Part shown: positions 43,195 to 53,647 of the stretch, in pieces
Position numbering within the stretch: the first letter of the stretch is position 1
Layout of the letters: each line of letters begins with the position of its first letter
DNA from: Candidatus Cloacimonadota bacterium
GTDB lineage: Bacteria > Cloacimonadota > Cloacimonadia > Cloacimonadales > TCS61
Assembly (NCBI GenBank): GCA_030445745.1
Contig: JASUTE010000004.1
Location: forward strand, 24,173-88,172
Direction: 5' to 3'
Length of the DNA stretch: 64,000 bases
The notes under the pieces: generated by a model
Seen by the model: only the letters and a program-made list of their open reading frames with translations
Told to the model about the DNA's origin: nothing
Databases searched by the model: none
Made by a program: the position numbers and the translations under genes

Positions 43195-44076
43195 TTGGGA
43201 GAAGTCCTGGAACAGAAACAAGAAAAAACTAAAGCTGTACTATTGATGTTGCTTTCGGCACTGTCTTTTGCTTTTATGGCGGCGCTGGTAAAATTACTGC
43301 AAGATATCCCAGTATTCGAGAAGGTATTTTTTAGGAACTTTGTAGCATTATTCATTGCTCTGAGTTGGGTTCTTAAAAAGAAATTACCTATTTTGGGGGA
43401 AAAACAGCATCAGAAATATCTGTTGGCGCGCTCTTTATTAGGTGCTACAGGTATGGTGCTCTATTTTTATGCTATCACCAATCTGCTGCTGGCAGATTCC
43501 GCCATGTTGAATAAACTTTCCCCATTTTTCGTAACAATTTTTGCTGTTATTTTTTTAAAAGAAAAAATAACCCAAATTCGTATAATAACATTAGCAGTAG
43601 CTTTTGCGGCTGCATTAATTATAATAAAACCCAGATTTGACCTTAGTATTTTACCGGCATTGGCCGGTTTGGGCTCGGCTGTTTTTGCTGGCGCTGCCTA
43701 CACCATGGTTCGCTATCTTAGAGATAAGGAAGCTCCGGCAACCATTGTTTTCTATTTTGCTGCAGTATCTACGCTAATAATGCTGCCTTTAATGTTGATG
43801 AATTTTAAAATGCCTAATTTAACCCAGATAGTTTTCCTAATTGGAACAGGTTTATTTGCAGCGATCGGGCAATTTTCGCTTACTTATTCCTACAAATATG
43901 CTCCAGCTTCCGAGGTGGCTATCTATAACTATGCCAATATACTATTTTCGGCGATAATTGGCTATGTTCTTTGGTATGAAGTTTCCGATATACTTAGCAT
44001 TATTGGCGGGTTTTTAATTATTTCGATGTCTGTTCTGAATTTTTGGGAAACGAATATAAAAAAAAGAGTTGATTAG
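43195..44076 (+). CDS. EamA/DMT family transporter
   Basis: A 293-residue protein with ten membrane segments in two EamA repeats. SALSFAFMAALVKLL starts the first, and ITNLLLADSAMLNKLSPFFVTIFAVIFLKEK (in parts) is the conserved end of the first repeat; ASEVAIYNYANILFSAIIGYVLWYE closes the second in the same pattern. It probably exports a metabolite. The start is uncertain: no ATG is available near the N-terminus. TTG at 43195 opens the frame, while GGGAG at 43197-43201 would better serve the CTG at 43207. Confidence 0.8.
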   Translation: MGEVLEQKQEKTKAVLLMLLSALSFAFMAALVKLLQDIPVFEKVFFRNFVALFIALSWVLKKKLPILGEKQHQKYLLARSLLGATGMVLYFYAITNLLLADSAMLNKLSPFFVTIFAVIFLKEKITQIRIITLAVAFAAALIIIKPRFDLSILPALAGLGSAVFAGAAYTMVRYLRDKEAPATIVFYFAAVSTLIMLPLMLMNFKMPNLTQIVFLIGTGLFAAIGQFSLTYSYKYAPASEVAIYNYANILFSAIIGYVLWYEVSDILSIIGGFLIISMSVLNFWETNIKKRVD

Positions 44077-44112
44077 TTCAGCAGAAAGATTAATTTTGTA
44101 TAAAATATTTGA

Positions 44113-46228
<2,116 letters not shown>

Positions 46229-46238
46229 GAGATTTTTT

Positions 46239-46913
46239 ATGAAGAGAGAAACGAAAATAACCCATGATTTTTTGAAACATCCCGCTGGTTCAGTACTAAT
46301 AGAAACAGGTGAAACCAAGGTGATATGTACGGTAAGCGTGCAGGAAGGTGTGCCACCATTTTTAAATGGCGAGCAAGAAGGCTGGCTAACTGCTGAATAC
46401 AACATGCTGCCAGGTGCAACAGACCAGCGGTTTAGAAGAGAGAGAAGAGAAATTTCCGGGCGCACAGCCGAGATCCAGCGCCTTATTGGCCGCAGCCTAC
46501 GGGCAGTGGTAGATCGCAGCTTATTCCCTGGTTACACAATAATTGCGGATTGTGATGTATTGCAAGCCGATGGTGGAACTAGAACAGCTTCTGTAACAGG
46601 TGCCTGCGCAGCCTTGAACGATGCTTTCCAAAAAATGCTGGCAGCAGAAAAGATAGAACAAAATCCGCTGAAAGAATGGGTAGCTGCCATAAGTGTGGGA
46701 ATAGTTAACGGTAAGCCGGTTTTAGACCTTTGCTACCAGGAAGATTCCCAGGCAGATGTGGATATGAACGTGGTAATGACCGAAAGTGGCAAATTTATCG
46801 AGATCCAAGGAACAGCCGAAAACGCTGTTTTCGATAAACAGCAATTGGATGAAATGCTGGAATTGGCCGCAGAGGGAATACAGCAGCTAATAGCTGTGCA
46901 AAAAAGCTGTTGA
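46239..46913 (+). CDS. rph: Ribonuclease PH
   Basis: A 224-residue phosphorolytic exoribonuclease. Key parts are [53 protein letters not shown] and [20 protein letters not shown], the RNase PH core with the phosphate-binding arginine stretch. It trims the 3' ends of tRNA precursors. It follows dprA by ten bases with a GGAG ribosome binding site. The N-terminus lacks the usual RxDGR opening of longer homologues (about 240 residues), so it begins slightly inside the family alignment; no better upstream start is seen. Confidence 0.93.
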   Translation: MKRETKITHDFLKHPAGSVLIETGETKVICTVSVQEGVPPFLNGEQEGWLTAEYNMLPGATDQRFRRERREISGRTAEIQRLIGRSLRAVVDRSLFPGYTIIADCDVLQADGGTRTASVTGACAALNDAFQKMLAAEKIEQNPLKEWVAAISVGIVNGKPVLDLCYQEDSQADVDMNVVMTESGKFIEIQGTAENAVFDKQQLDEMLELAAEGIQQLIAVQKSC

Positions 46914-46961
46914 CAGCATTGCCATAAACTATGTGTAGGTAAGCAGCGAGGTAGAAAAAAC

Positions 46962-47780
46962 ATGTTTGGTAAAAAGAAAAACAAAAAAGTTAAAAGAAAA
47001 AAGAATACTTTACAAGGCTGGTTGGAAGCACTTTTGTTTGCCTTGGTAGTGGTGATGCCGATAAAGAATTATACTTTTCAGAATTTTAAAATTCCTTCTT
47101 CTTCCATGGAAAAAACTCTGTTGATAGGTGACTATCTGATAGCGAACAAATGGAAATATTTCGTTGCCGATCCTGAAAGGGGAGACATTGTTACTTTCAA
47201 AAATCCGGCTGACCCCACCTATGCTCAACCACCAGAAAAATATGCCCAGTTGATAGGTCCGGTATTTTGGGATAAACAAGAGTGGGGATTAAAATGGCAG
47301 GAAAAAAAGAACGTGGTAAAACGTGTGATTGGAATGCCGGGAGATACTTTAGAGATTAAAAACAAATATGTTTATATAAATGGTAAAAAGTTGGAAGAAG
47401 ATTATGCCCAGTACTTGGATAGATCAGGCTTTTTTGGAAGGGAAGAGATAGTTTGGGATTATGATCTGCGTAAATTCCAAGGCAGCGATGTAAATTTTGG
47501 TCAGCATCAGGGTGTGATGGGCAATCGTGATAATTTTGGACCGGTAGTGGTGCCTGCTGGAGCCTATTTTGTGATGGGAGATAATCGTGATCTGAGCCTG
47601 GACAGCCGTTATTGGGGCTTTTTGAATCGCGAGTTCATCACCGGTTCACCTTCACTTATTGTATTTTCACAAGGAGAAAAACCGGTAAACAGTATGCGCG
47701 AATATTTGATAAAAGAGCGAAATAACCTGCACAAAGAGAGCTCCATTCGCTGGGGAAGGACTTTTAAGCTAATCCACTAA
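46962..47780 (+). CDS. lepB: Signal peptidase I
   Basis: A 272-residue protein with one N-terminal membrane segment (about 20-38). Catalytic Ser48 lies in IPSSSMEKTL and the general-base Lys121 in VVKRVIGMPGDTLEI. The conserved GDNRDLSLDSRYWG box is near residue 206. It removes signal peptides from exported proteins on the outer face of the inner membrane. It is preceded by GAGG and its stop overlaps the hemW start by one base. Confidence 0.96.
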   Translation: MFGKKKNKKVKRKKNTLQGWLEALLFALVVVMPIKNYTFQNFKIPSSSMEKTLLIGDYLIANKWKYFVADPERGDIVTFKNPADPTYAQPPEKYAQLIGPVFWDKQEWGLKWQEKKNVVKRVIGMPGDTLEIKNKYVYINGKKLEEDYAQYLDRSGFFGREEIVWDYDLRKFQGSDVNFGQHQGVMGNRDNFGPVVVPAGAYFVMGDNRDLSLDSRYWGFLNREFITGSPSLIVFSQGEKPVNSMREYLIKERNNLHKESSIRWGRTFKLIH

Positions 47781-48868
47781 TGATAGAACACATCTATATT
47801 CACGTTCCTTTTTGCCTGCAAAAATGTTCCTATTGTTCTTTTTATTCGGAAATATTTCATACAGCAAGTAAAGATAAATATTTAAATCTTTTAAAAAAAG
47901 AAGCGCAACTTTTTTTGGAAAAATATGCGATAGATGCCAAAACTATCTATTTTGGCGGTGGAACTCCTTCACTATTACAGCCAGAAGAGCTACAGAGTAT
48001 AATTGATCTTTTTCCTGGCAAAAAAACAGAAATTACCTTGGAAGTTAATCCGGCCAGTGTGGATAGAAAATATATTTCCCAACTGGCACAAACACAGGTA
48101 AATCGTATTAGTTTGGGTGCACAGTCTTTTTTGGATAAAGAACTAAAACTTTTGGGACGACTACACGATTCTGCTGATATTTACCAAATATACGAGGAGT
48201 TCAGAAAGGCAGAATTTAGTAATATATCTTTGGATCTTATCTATGGTCTGCCCAACCAGCGGTTGGTAGAGTTAAAACATTCATTGCAAGAGTTAAAAGT
48301 TTTGCAGCCTGAGCATGTTTCGCTTTATTGCCTTAGTTTGGAAGAAGATGTTCCTCTGCATGAAGCACGAAATGAGATTCCAACAGATGCAACTGTGGCT
48401 AATTTTTACCATAAGATAAGAGAATTTTTGCAAAATTGTGGTTACCAACACTATGAAATTTCCAACTTTTGCCAACCGGGTAGATTTTCCCAGCATAATA
48501 GCTGTTATTGGCAAGATAAACACTATATTGGCGTGGGTCCTGCTGCTGCCGGTTATGTGGGAAAGTTTCGCTATCGGAATGCAGCAGACTTGCAAGCATA
48601 TAGCCAGCAAATTGAAGCTGAAATAATTGAAGAAAACAAAGAATATATCGACGAACAGAGGCATAAACAGGAATATATAATGTTGGCACTTCGCACAGAA
48701 TCGGGAATAGACTTACAAAACTATTTTCAGAAATTTGCGGTTGATTTTGAACAAGAATACTTTAATATTTTAAATAAATATGAGAAATATTTCAATTTTA
48801 GTGATAACAAGATAAGTTTAAAATCGGAATACTATTTTGTTTCCAACCAAATTTTGGCAGAATTTTAA
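47780..48868 (+). CDS. hemW: HemW radical SAM protein (heme chaperone)
   Basis: A 362-residue radical SAM protein. The cluster motif is CLQKCSYC (residues 12-19); IYFGGGTPSLL and SLGAQSFLDKELKLLGRLH are HemW hallmarks. HYEISNF and the C-terminal HemN-like domain follow. Members deliver heme to respiratory proteins and are often misnamed coproporphyrinogen oxidase; the first extra Cys of true HemN is absent (the motif has only the three cluster cysteines). Overlaps lepB by one base. Confidence 0.93.
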   Translation: MIEHIYIHVPFCLQKCSYCSFYSEIFHTASKDKYLNLLKKEAQLFLEKYAIDAKTIYFGGGTPSLLQPEELQSIIDLFPGKKTEITLEVNPASVDRKYISQLAQTQVNRISLGAQSFLDKELKLLGRLHDSADIYQIYEEFRKAEFSNISLDLIYGLPNQRLVELKHSLQELKVLQPEHVSLYCLSLEEDVPLHEARNEIPTDATVANFYHKIREFLQNCGYQHYEISNFCQPGRFSQHNSCYWQDKHYIGVGPAAAGYVGKFRYRNAADLQAYSQQIEAEIIEENKEYIDEQRHKQEYIMLALRTESGIDLQNYFQKFAVDFEQEYFNILNKYEKYFNFSDNKISLKSEYYFVSNQILAEF

Positions 48869-48877
48869 GAGGTTTTT

Positions 48878-50125
48878 ATGAAGAAAATTATTTTAATAGT
48901 GATAATCTTATTTAGCATGACCCTGCCAGCAGAGATTTTAATTCCTATGGATAGCTCACAGGCGAATCATCTGAAAGCTTATGGAGTTGCTTTTGAGGGT
49001 CTGAAACAGAAATTAGTAATAAAATGGCTGTTGAACTACCGCGGTGGTTCCTATCTTGTTCCCAATTCCACAGAAATAGAAAATTTGTGTAAACTGCGTG
49101 GAGTTAGCTACGAATTAATTGGTAGTGCCGAAGTTGCCCAGATTATGACTACTATACAAAATTCAAATATGGATGCAGTGGTTTTAGAAAAAGAGCCCAA
49201 AATTGCGGTGTATGTACCACCAAATGCACAGCCGTGGGACGATGCGGTTACCCTGGTTCTTACCTATGCTCAAATTGATTACGATACTCTGTGGGACAGT
49301 GGTGTTTTGGCAGGTAAGTTGGAACAATACGACTGGCTGCATTTGCATCACGAGGATTTTACTGGGCAGTATGGCAAATTCTATGCCAGTTATCGTAATG
49401 CTGCTTGGTATAGGAATGATGTGAAAACAAATGAACAGTTAGCTGCAGAGTTAGGTTTTTCCAAAGTATGGCAGTTGAAGCATGCAGTAGCCGAAAAGAT
49501 TCGCGAATATGTGAAAAATGGCGGTTTTATGTTTGCCATGTGCGCTGCCACCGATACTTTCGATATTGCTTTAGCTGCCGGAGATGTAGATATTTGCGAT
49601 ACTGTTTTTGATGGGGATCCACCCGATCCACAAGCGCAACAGAAGCTGAATTATCAGCGCTGTTTTGCTTTCACCGATTTCAATTTAATCACGAATCCGT
49701 ATGAATATGAATTTTCCGATATTGACGCCAGTGATTATGCCAAAATCCGCGGACCAGAGGAGGATTATTTTACTCTGTTCGATTTCTCTGCCAAATACGA
49801 CCCTGTTCCCACCATGCTAACTCAATGCCATACAAATGTGGTGAACGGATTTTTGGGTCAAACAACTTCTTTTCATAAAGATAAAGTGAAAAAGAATGTG
49901 ATAATTTTGGGAGAATCACCACAAGTAGAGGAAGTTAAATATTTACACGGCAATTTTGGCAAAGGTACTTTTACCTTTTATGGTGGTCACGATCCGGAAG
50001 ATTACCAGCATAGGATTGGTGACCCTGAAACAGTGCTGGATTTGCATAAAAACTCACCAGGCTATCGCTTAATTTTGAATAATATTTTATTTCCTGCTGC
50101 AGAGAAGAAAAAATTGAAAACATAA
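48878..50125 (+). CDS. Secreted class I amidotransferase-like protein, unknown substrate
   Basis: A 415-residue exported protein with a signal peptide (1-18). The middle has DWLHLHHEDFTGQYGKFYASY, KIREYVKNGGFMFAMCAATD and FYGGHDPED. The GGFMFAMCAAT stretch near residue 220 is a strand, sharp turn and helix with Cys at the place of the nucleophile in glutamine amidotransferase/ThuA-like folds. Similar proteins in other genomes have been labelled asparagine synthetase B by name only, which the sequence does not support. Probably a periplasmic hydrolase or binding protein. It follows hemW by nine bases. Confidence 0.6.
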   Translation: MKKIILIVIILFSMTLPAEILIPMDSSQANHLKAYGVAFEGLKQKLVIKWLLNYRGGSYLVPNSTEIENLCKLRGVSYELIGSAEVAQIMTTIQNSNMDAVVLEKEPKIAVYVPPNAQPWDDAVTLVLTYAQIDYDTLWDSGVLAGKLEQYDWLHLHHEDFTGQYGKFYASYRNAAWYRNDVKTNEQLAAELGFSKVWQLKHAVAEKIREYVKNGGFMFAMCAATDTFDIALAAGDVDICDTVFDGDPPDPQAQQKLNYQRCFAFTDFNLITNPYEYEFSDIDASDYAKIRGPEEDYFTLFDFSAKYDPVPTMLTQCHTNVVNGFLGQTTSFHKDKVKKNVIILGESPQVEEVKYLHGNFGKGTFTFYGGHDPEDYQHRIGDPETVLDLHKNSPGYRLILNNILFPAAEKKKLKT

Positions 50126-50199
50126 CAGGTAAAATTTTTAATTCTGCCTTAGTAAAAGAGATGATGAAGTTAGATAACTAACAAAAAGATAATAAGTTG

Positions 50200-50256
50200 A
50201 ATAAAATGCTGGACAAACAATCCTTAGTAATCTTTTTGACATAAAAGCATTTTATT
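50200..50256 (+). promoter_or_regulatory. rpsA leader stem-loop
   Basis: AATAAAATGCT (50200-50210) is an exact reverse complement of AGCATTTTATT (50246-50256), giving an 11-base stem with a 35-base loop. It ends five bases before the GGAGAGG ribosome binding site of the S1 gene. It may control S1 translation, or end the upstream transcript with the following T residues. Confidence 0.45.
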
Positions 50257-50269
50257 TTTAGGAGAGGTT

Positions 50270-51808
50270 ATGGAAAAAGTGGATATTAACACGAAGAAAA
50301 ATGAAGAATTGCAAGAACAACAAGAAGTTACAGAAGAGACAGCTGTGGAAAATACAGAAGAACCAACTAAGACCGAAGCAGAAGTCGAAAAAGAAGAAGT
50401 AGAAAAGAAAGAAGCTTCGGAGAATTCAGAGGAAGGAGCTGAATTCGAAAAGCTGCTGGAAGAATCCATCAGCAATATTGCAAAATTTGAAGTAGGTGAT
50501 AAGGTTAAAGGCGAAATTATCAATATCACCGATTCCTATATTTTTGTTTCTTTAGGTGGAAAACGTGATGCCTATGCTGAAAAACAGGATTATATGAACA
50601 AAAAGGGTGAATTGCCCTATAAAGTTGGCGACAAATTGGAAGGTTATGTGGTAAAATTTACGGAAACAGAGACTCTTATTTCCAAGAGTTTACATACTGT
50701 GAATTTGCATCTACTTCGAAATGCATATGAAGATAAAATACCTGTGAAGGGGAAAGTAACAGGACTTACCAAAGGTGGATATGTTATCAATCTTTCCGGT
50801 ATTCGCGCTTTTTGCCCTGTATCGCAGATAAACGACCGCCCTGTTACCGATATGAATCGGTTTATGGGAGAAAGCTTCGATTTTAGAATTATAAAATTTA
50901 ACGATAAGGGAAGAAATATTGTAGTTTCCCGCCGTAAAATTCAGGAAGAGAAAAGGGCTATACTGAAAAAAGAAGCTTTAGAAAACCTGGAAGTTGGCAT
51001 GGTAGTTAAAGGTAAGGTTACTCGTCTTACCAATTTTGGTGCCTTTATCGATTTAGGTGGCATTGATGGTTTGTTACATATTTCTCAGTTTAGCTGGGGC
51101 CGTGTGGAATCACCTAACGAAATGTTGAACCTGGGAGATGAAGTAGAAACTAAGATTATCAATATTAAAGGTGATAAGATTTCTTTAAGCCTGAAAGCGC
51201 TGCAAGAAAATCCTTTTGATATAGCAATAAAAGAACTAAAAGAAGGCGATGTAGTTAATTGTCGTATTCTGCGTAATCAACCATTTGGTTCTTTTGCCGA
51301 GATCAAACCTGGTGTAGAAGGACTTATTCCTATCTCCGAATTAGCACGTGGCCGCCGTATAGCTTCTCCCGATGAAATAGTTTCTGAAGGAGATTTGGTG
51401 GAAGTACAGATATTGAACATAGATAAGGATAAAAGAAAGATATCACTCTCTATGAAAGCTTTGCAGCCAGATCCTTGGGACAGCATCAACGATTATGTTC
51501 AAGAAGGGAATGTGGTAACAGGCAAAATTGAAAACATTATGAACTTTGGTGTTTTTGTGAAGATAAAAGATGGCGTGACTGGTCTTATTCCACAAAGCAA
51601 GCTGAAACAAGCCAAAGAAAACATTACTGAAGACCAGATAGGTGAAGATTATAAGGTAAGAGTTGCTAAAATAGATGTAGTAAAGAAACGTATTTCCTTG
51701 GAACCAACTAACTTGCCCGAATCTACAGTAGATAAAAACAATTGGCGTAAATTTAAAAAATCTAATGTACAAGAAGTTGAAGGAGATAATCCTTTTTCTG
51801 TATTGTAA
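50270..51808 (+). CDS. rpsA: Ribosomal protein S1
   Basis: A 512-residue protein with five S1 RNA-binding domains (approximately 70-140, 158-225, 240-312, 328-400 and 415-485). Each has the pattern GxxxxVxNxxxFGxFxxxxxxxxGLxxxS, clearest in GKVTRLTNFGAFIDLGGIDG and GKIENIMNFGVFVKIKDGVTG. The first 65 residues are a strongly acidic Glu-rich extension with no fold. S1 holds mRNA on the 30S subunit and is autoregulated in E. coli. Six S1 domains are the rule in proteobacteria; five or fewer occur elsewhere. Confidence 0.92.
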   Translation: MEKVDINTKKNEELQEQQEVTEETAVENTEEPTKTEAEVEKEEVEKKEASENSEEGAEFEKLLEESISNIAKFEVGDKVKGEIINITDSYIFVSLGGKRDAYAEKQDYMNKKGELPYKVGDKLEGYVVKFTETETLISKSLHTVNLHLLRNAYEDKIPVKGKVTGLTKGGYVINLSGIRAFCPVSQINDRPVTDMNRFMGESFDFRIIKFNDKGRNIVVSRRKIQEEKRAILKKEALENLEVGMVVKGKVTRLTNFGAFIDLGGIDGLLHISQFSWGRVESPNEMLNLGDEVETKIINIKGDKISLSLKALQENPFDIAIKELKEGDVVNCRILRNQPFGSFAEIKPGVEGLIPISELARGRRIASPDEIVSEGDLVEVQILNIDKDKRKISLSMKALQPDPWDSINDYVQEGNVVTGKIENIMNFGVFVKIKDGVTGLIPQSKLKQAKENITEDQIGEDYKVRVAKIDVVKKRISLEPTNLPESTVDKNNWRKFKKSNVQEVEGDNPFSVL

Positions 51809-51841
51809 AAACTTCTACATTTAAATAAACTAATAATTTCT

Positions 51842-51869
51842 AAGTCCCGTTCTTGGCGGGACTTTTTTT
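51842..51869 (+). terminator. Rho-independent terminator after rpsA
   Basis: AAGTCCCG (51842-51849) pairs with CGGGACTT (51857-51864) around TTCTTGG, followed by T residues to 51869. Confidence 0.92.
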
Positions 51870-51937
51870 ATGTTTAGATTTGGAATTATTAAACTGGGAT
51901 TTGGTATTCTTTTGTTTAAGAAAAAAACTTGCTTCGG

Positions 51938-52515
51938 CTAAATTTCCTTCTCAAAAAGGCTGCATTCGTGTACCCTTTCGAATTCATTCTTTATTTTTTC
52001 AGAATTATTGCCGAGATAATGACAGAAAGTATTACAAATATACAAATTTTTAATTTTACTTTTTGCAATTTTATCACATTCATTGCCGCTGGTAAAAACA
52101 TGGTAATATGATTCTTTTTTTTTAAACCCTCTATTTCTGTACCAATCAAGTACAAATTTATCATCCCGAGTCCATGCTTGAATGATTTTGATATTATTTT
52201 GCTTTAAAAATGAAGAGGCTTTCCTAAGTAATTTTGTTGCGATTCCTTGCTTTCTGAATTCTGGTAATACTGCTAAATGCCAGATAACAGCAGTCAATTC
52301 GTCTTGTTTGTAGCCAACATTTCCGATTTCGTTTTCATATTCAACATCAATCCCACAAGTTGATTGTTTATTTCTGCTATCAATTCGATTGCCGGATTTT
52401 CATAAATTTCTTTTTTTTGTAAGACATTGTCAAAGTAAGCTGAATCTAAAAATGAAACAACTCTACAGCGTAACCAAGCTTGTTCATCTTTTTTACTGTA
52501 CTTTCTAATTTTCAT
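51938..52515 (-). pseudogene. Frameshifted GNAT acetyltransferase
   Basis: Two overlapping frames read as one acetyltransferase. The first (52294-52515) gives MKIRKYSKKDEQAWLRCR, through ELIAEINNQLVG, and then loses sense. In the next frame IDVEYENEIGNVGYKQDELT leads directly into the second (51938-52297) with HLAVLPEFRKQGIATKLL, the acetyl-CoA loop, and WYRNRGF. A single missing base near 52352-52354 (a CCC run, GGG on the coding strand) restores one protein of about 190 residues. Either the gene is broken or one base was missed in the assembly. The first frame overlaps the neighbouring GNAT by 11 bases. Confidence 0.8.
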
Positions 52516-53110
52516 TCTTATCCTTTTTGTTATTTTTAGGATTTAACTTATTAAAATTAACCTTCAAAAAAGGTGATGTGAACTCTGTAGACAGAATATC
52601 CATCATAATTTCATCATATTTTTTACCACCCATTATTAGGGCTTCACGTCTTTTCCCTATAAATTTGAAGCCTACTTTTTGGTAGGAAGCTATCGCTCTT
52701 TTATTAAAGCTGAAAACTTCCAACATGATATTGTGCAAATTTAGAATGTTAAAACCATAATCTAAGAGTAGCTGAGTAGCTTCAGTGCCATAACCACGAT
52801 TCCAGTAGCTTTTATCTCCGATAATAATACCCAGTTCAGCTTTGCGGTTCAACTTTTCTATATTAAAAAGCGAACAATTTCCTATTAACTTATCGGTTTG
52901 TATGTCTACAATTGCAAAAGCAGCAGCACCGCTAGTTATCATTTCTTTTAGTATGTCTTCTTCCTTGCTCAGGCTAAGTTGTTGTCGGAATACTAGCGTG
53001 TTTTGCGTAACTTCCCAATCATTTAACCATTGGCAATATTGGTCAGCATCTTCTTCCGAAACCGGTGAAAGATAGCATTTTTTACCAATAAGTTTTCTAT
53101 AATACTTCAT
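52505..53110 (-). CDS. RimJ/RimL-like GNAT acetyltransferase
   Basis: A 201-residue acetyltransferase. It starts with LIGKKCYLSPVSEEDADQYCQW, continues with DKLIGNCSLFNIEKLNRKAELGIIIGDKSYWNRGYGTEA (in parts), the acetyl-CoA loop, and ends NLHNIMLEVFSFNKRAIASYQKVGFKFIGKRRE. This is the N-terminal-alanine type that acetylates protein N-termini or small molecules. It ends with an Asn/Lys-rich tail. It overlaps the frameshifted GNAT gene and the upstream 40-codon frame. Confidence 0.85.
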   Translation of the reverse strand: MKYYRKLIGKKCYLSPVSEEDADQYCQWLNDWEVTQNTLVFRQQLSLSKEEDILKEMITSGAAAFAIVDIQTDKLIGNCSLFNIEKLNRKAELGIIIGDKSYWNRGYGTEATQLLLDYGFNILNLHNIMLEVFSFNKRAIASYQKVGFKFIGKRREALIMGGKKYDEIMMDILSTEFTSPFLKVNFNKLNPKNNKKDKNEN

Positions 53111-53229
53111 TTTTTATTGTTCTCCATCTTTTTCTGCAAACTCTCTAAACCTTTTTCCAAACCTATTAGGCTGGCAGCACCAACCAATAGTGAAATTAGC
53201 AGATCGCGAAATAGTTCATTCTTTTTCAT
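53107..53229 (-). CDS. Possible 40-residue membrane protein
   Basis: ATG at 53229, 40 codons, with one hydrophobic segment (LFRDLLISLLVGAASLIGL) and a charged tail (EKGLESLQKKMENNKK). The TGA overlaps the ATG of the GNAT gene (ATGA) and the start is five bases after the stop of the DUF5362-like gene, so it fits neatly as a coupled gene. No clear ribosome binding site is seen. It is too short for similarity judgement. Confidence 0.45.
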   Translation of the reverse strand: MKKNELFRDLLISLLVGAASLIGLEKGLESLQKKMENNKK

Positions 53230-53233
53230 ATTG

Positions 53234-53572
53234 CTAGTTCATAAAAGTTGTAGCACTACCTGCAAAAAACGCTATAGCGAAAAAAGCTATGTAAACTATC
53301 ATTACAATTCCTTGTATGGTGAAATATTTCTTGATATTGGCTAATGCCTCTACCAACTGTTCTTCGGAATTAGCCAGGTAAGATTGTTCTACTAAGTTGG
53401 CGGATTTATACAAAATAATTCCTAACCAAATCGGCAGCCATGCTATAATTATACCGAAGATCGTGATTGCGGTAAATATACCGCCTATTATTAGCATCAC
53501 CCCGATGAATTTCATCCAGCCTTTGGCTTCATATAAATTTCTAATAAGATCTTGCAAAGTTATGTTTTCCAT
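53234..53572 (-). CDS. DUF5362-like membrane protein
   Basis: A 112-residue protein with two or three hydrophobic segments (about 20-50 as two closely spaced helices and 88-105). It carries WLPIWLGIILYKSANLVEQSY and an interhelical loop with NIKKYFTIQGIVMIVYIAFF. This matches, from memory, the family DUF5362. Function unknown. A strong TAGGAGGG site precedes the ATG. A TTGACA (complement of 53615-53620) lies upstream but lacks a matching -10. Confidence 0.7.
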   Translation of the reverse strand: MENITLQDLIRNLYEAKGWMKFIGVMLIIGGIFTAITIFGIIIAWLPIWLGIILYKSANLVEQSYLANSEEQLVEALANIKKYFTIQGIVMIVYIAFFAIAFFAGSATTFMN

Positions 53573-53647
53573 AATTCCCTCCTACAGTTTAAGCAGCAAT
53601 GAAGTTGGCAGAATTGTCAAATAGTTTTGTTTAATTTTATGTTTTTC

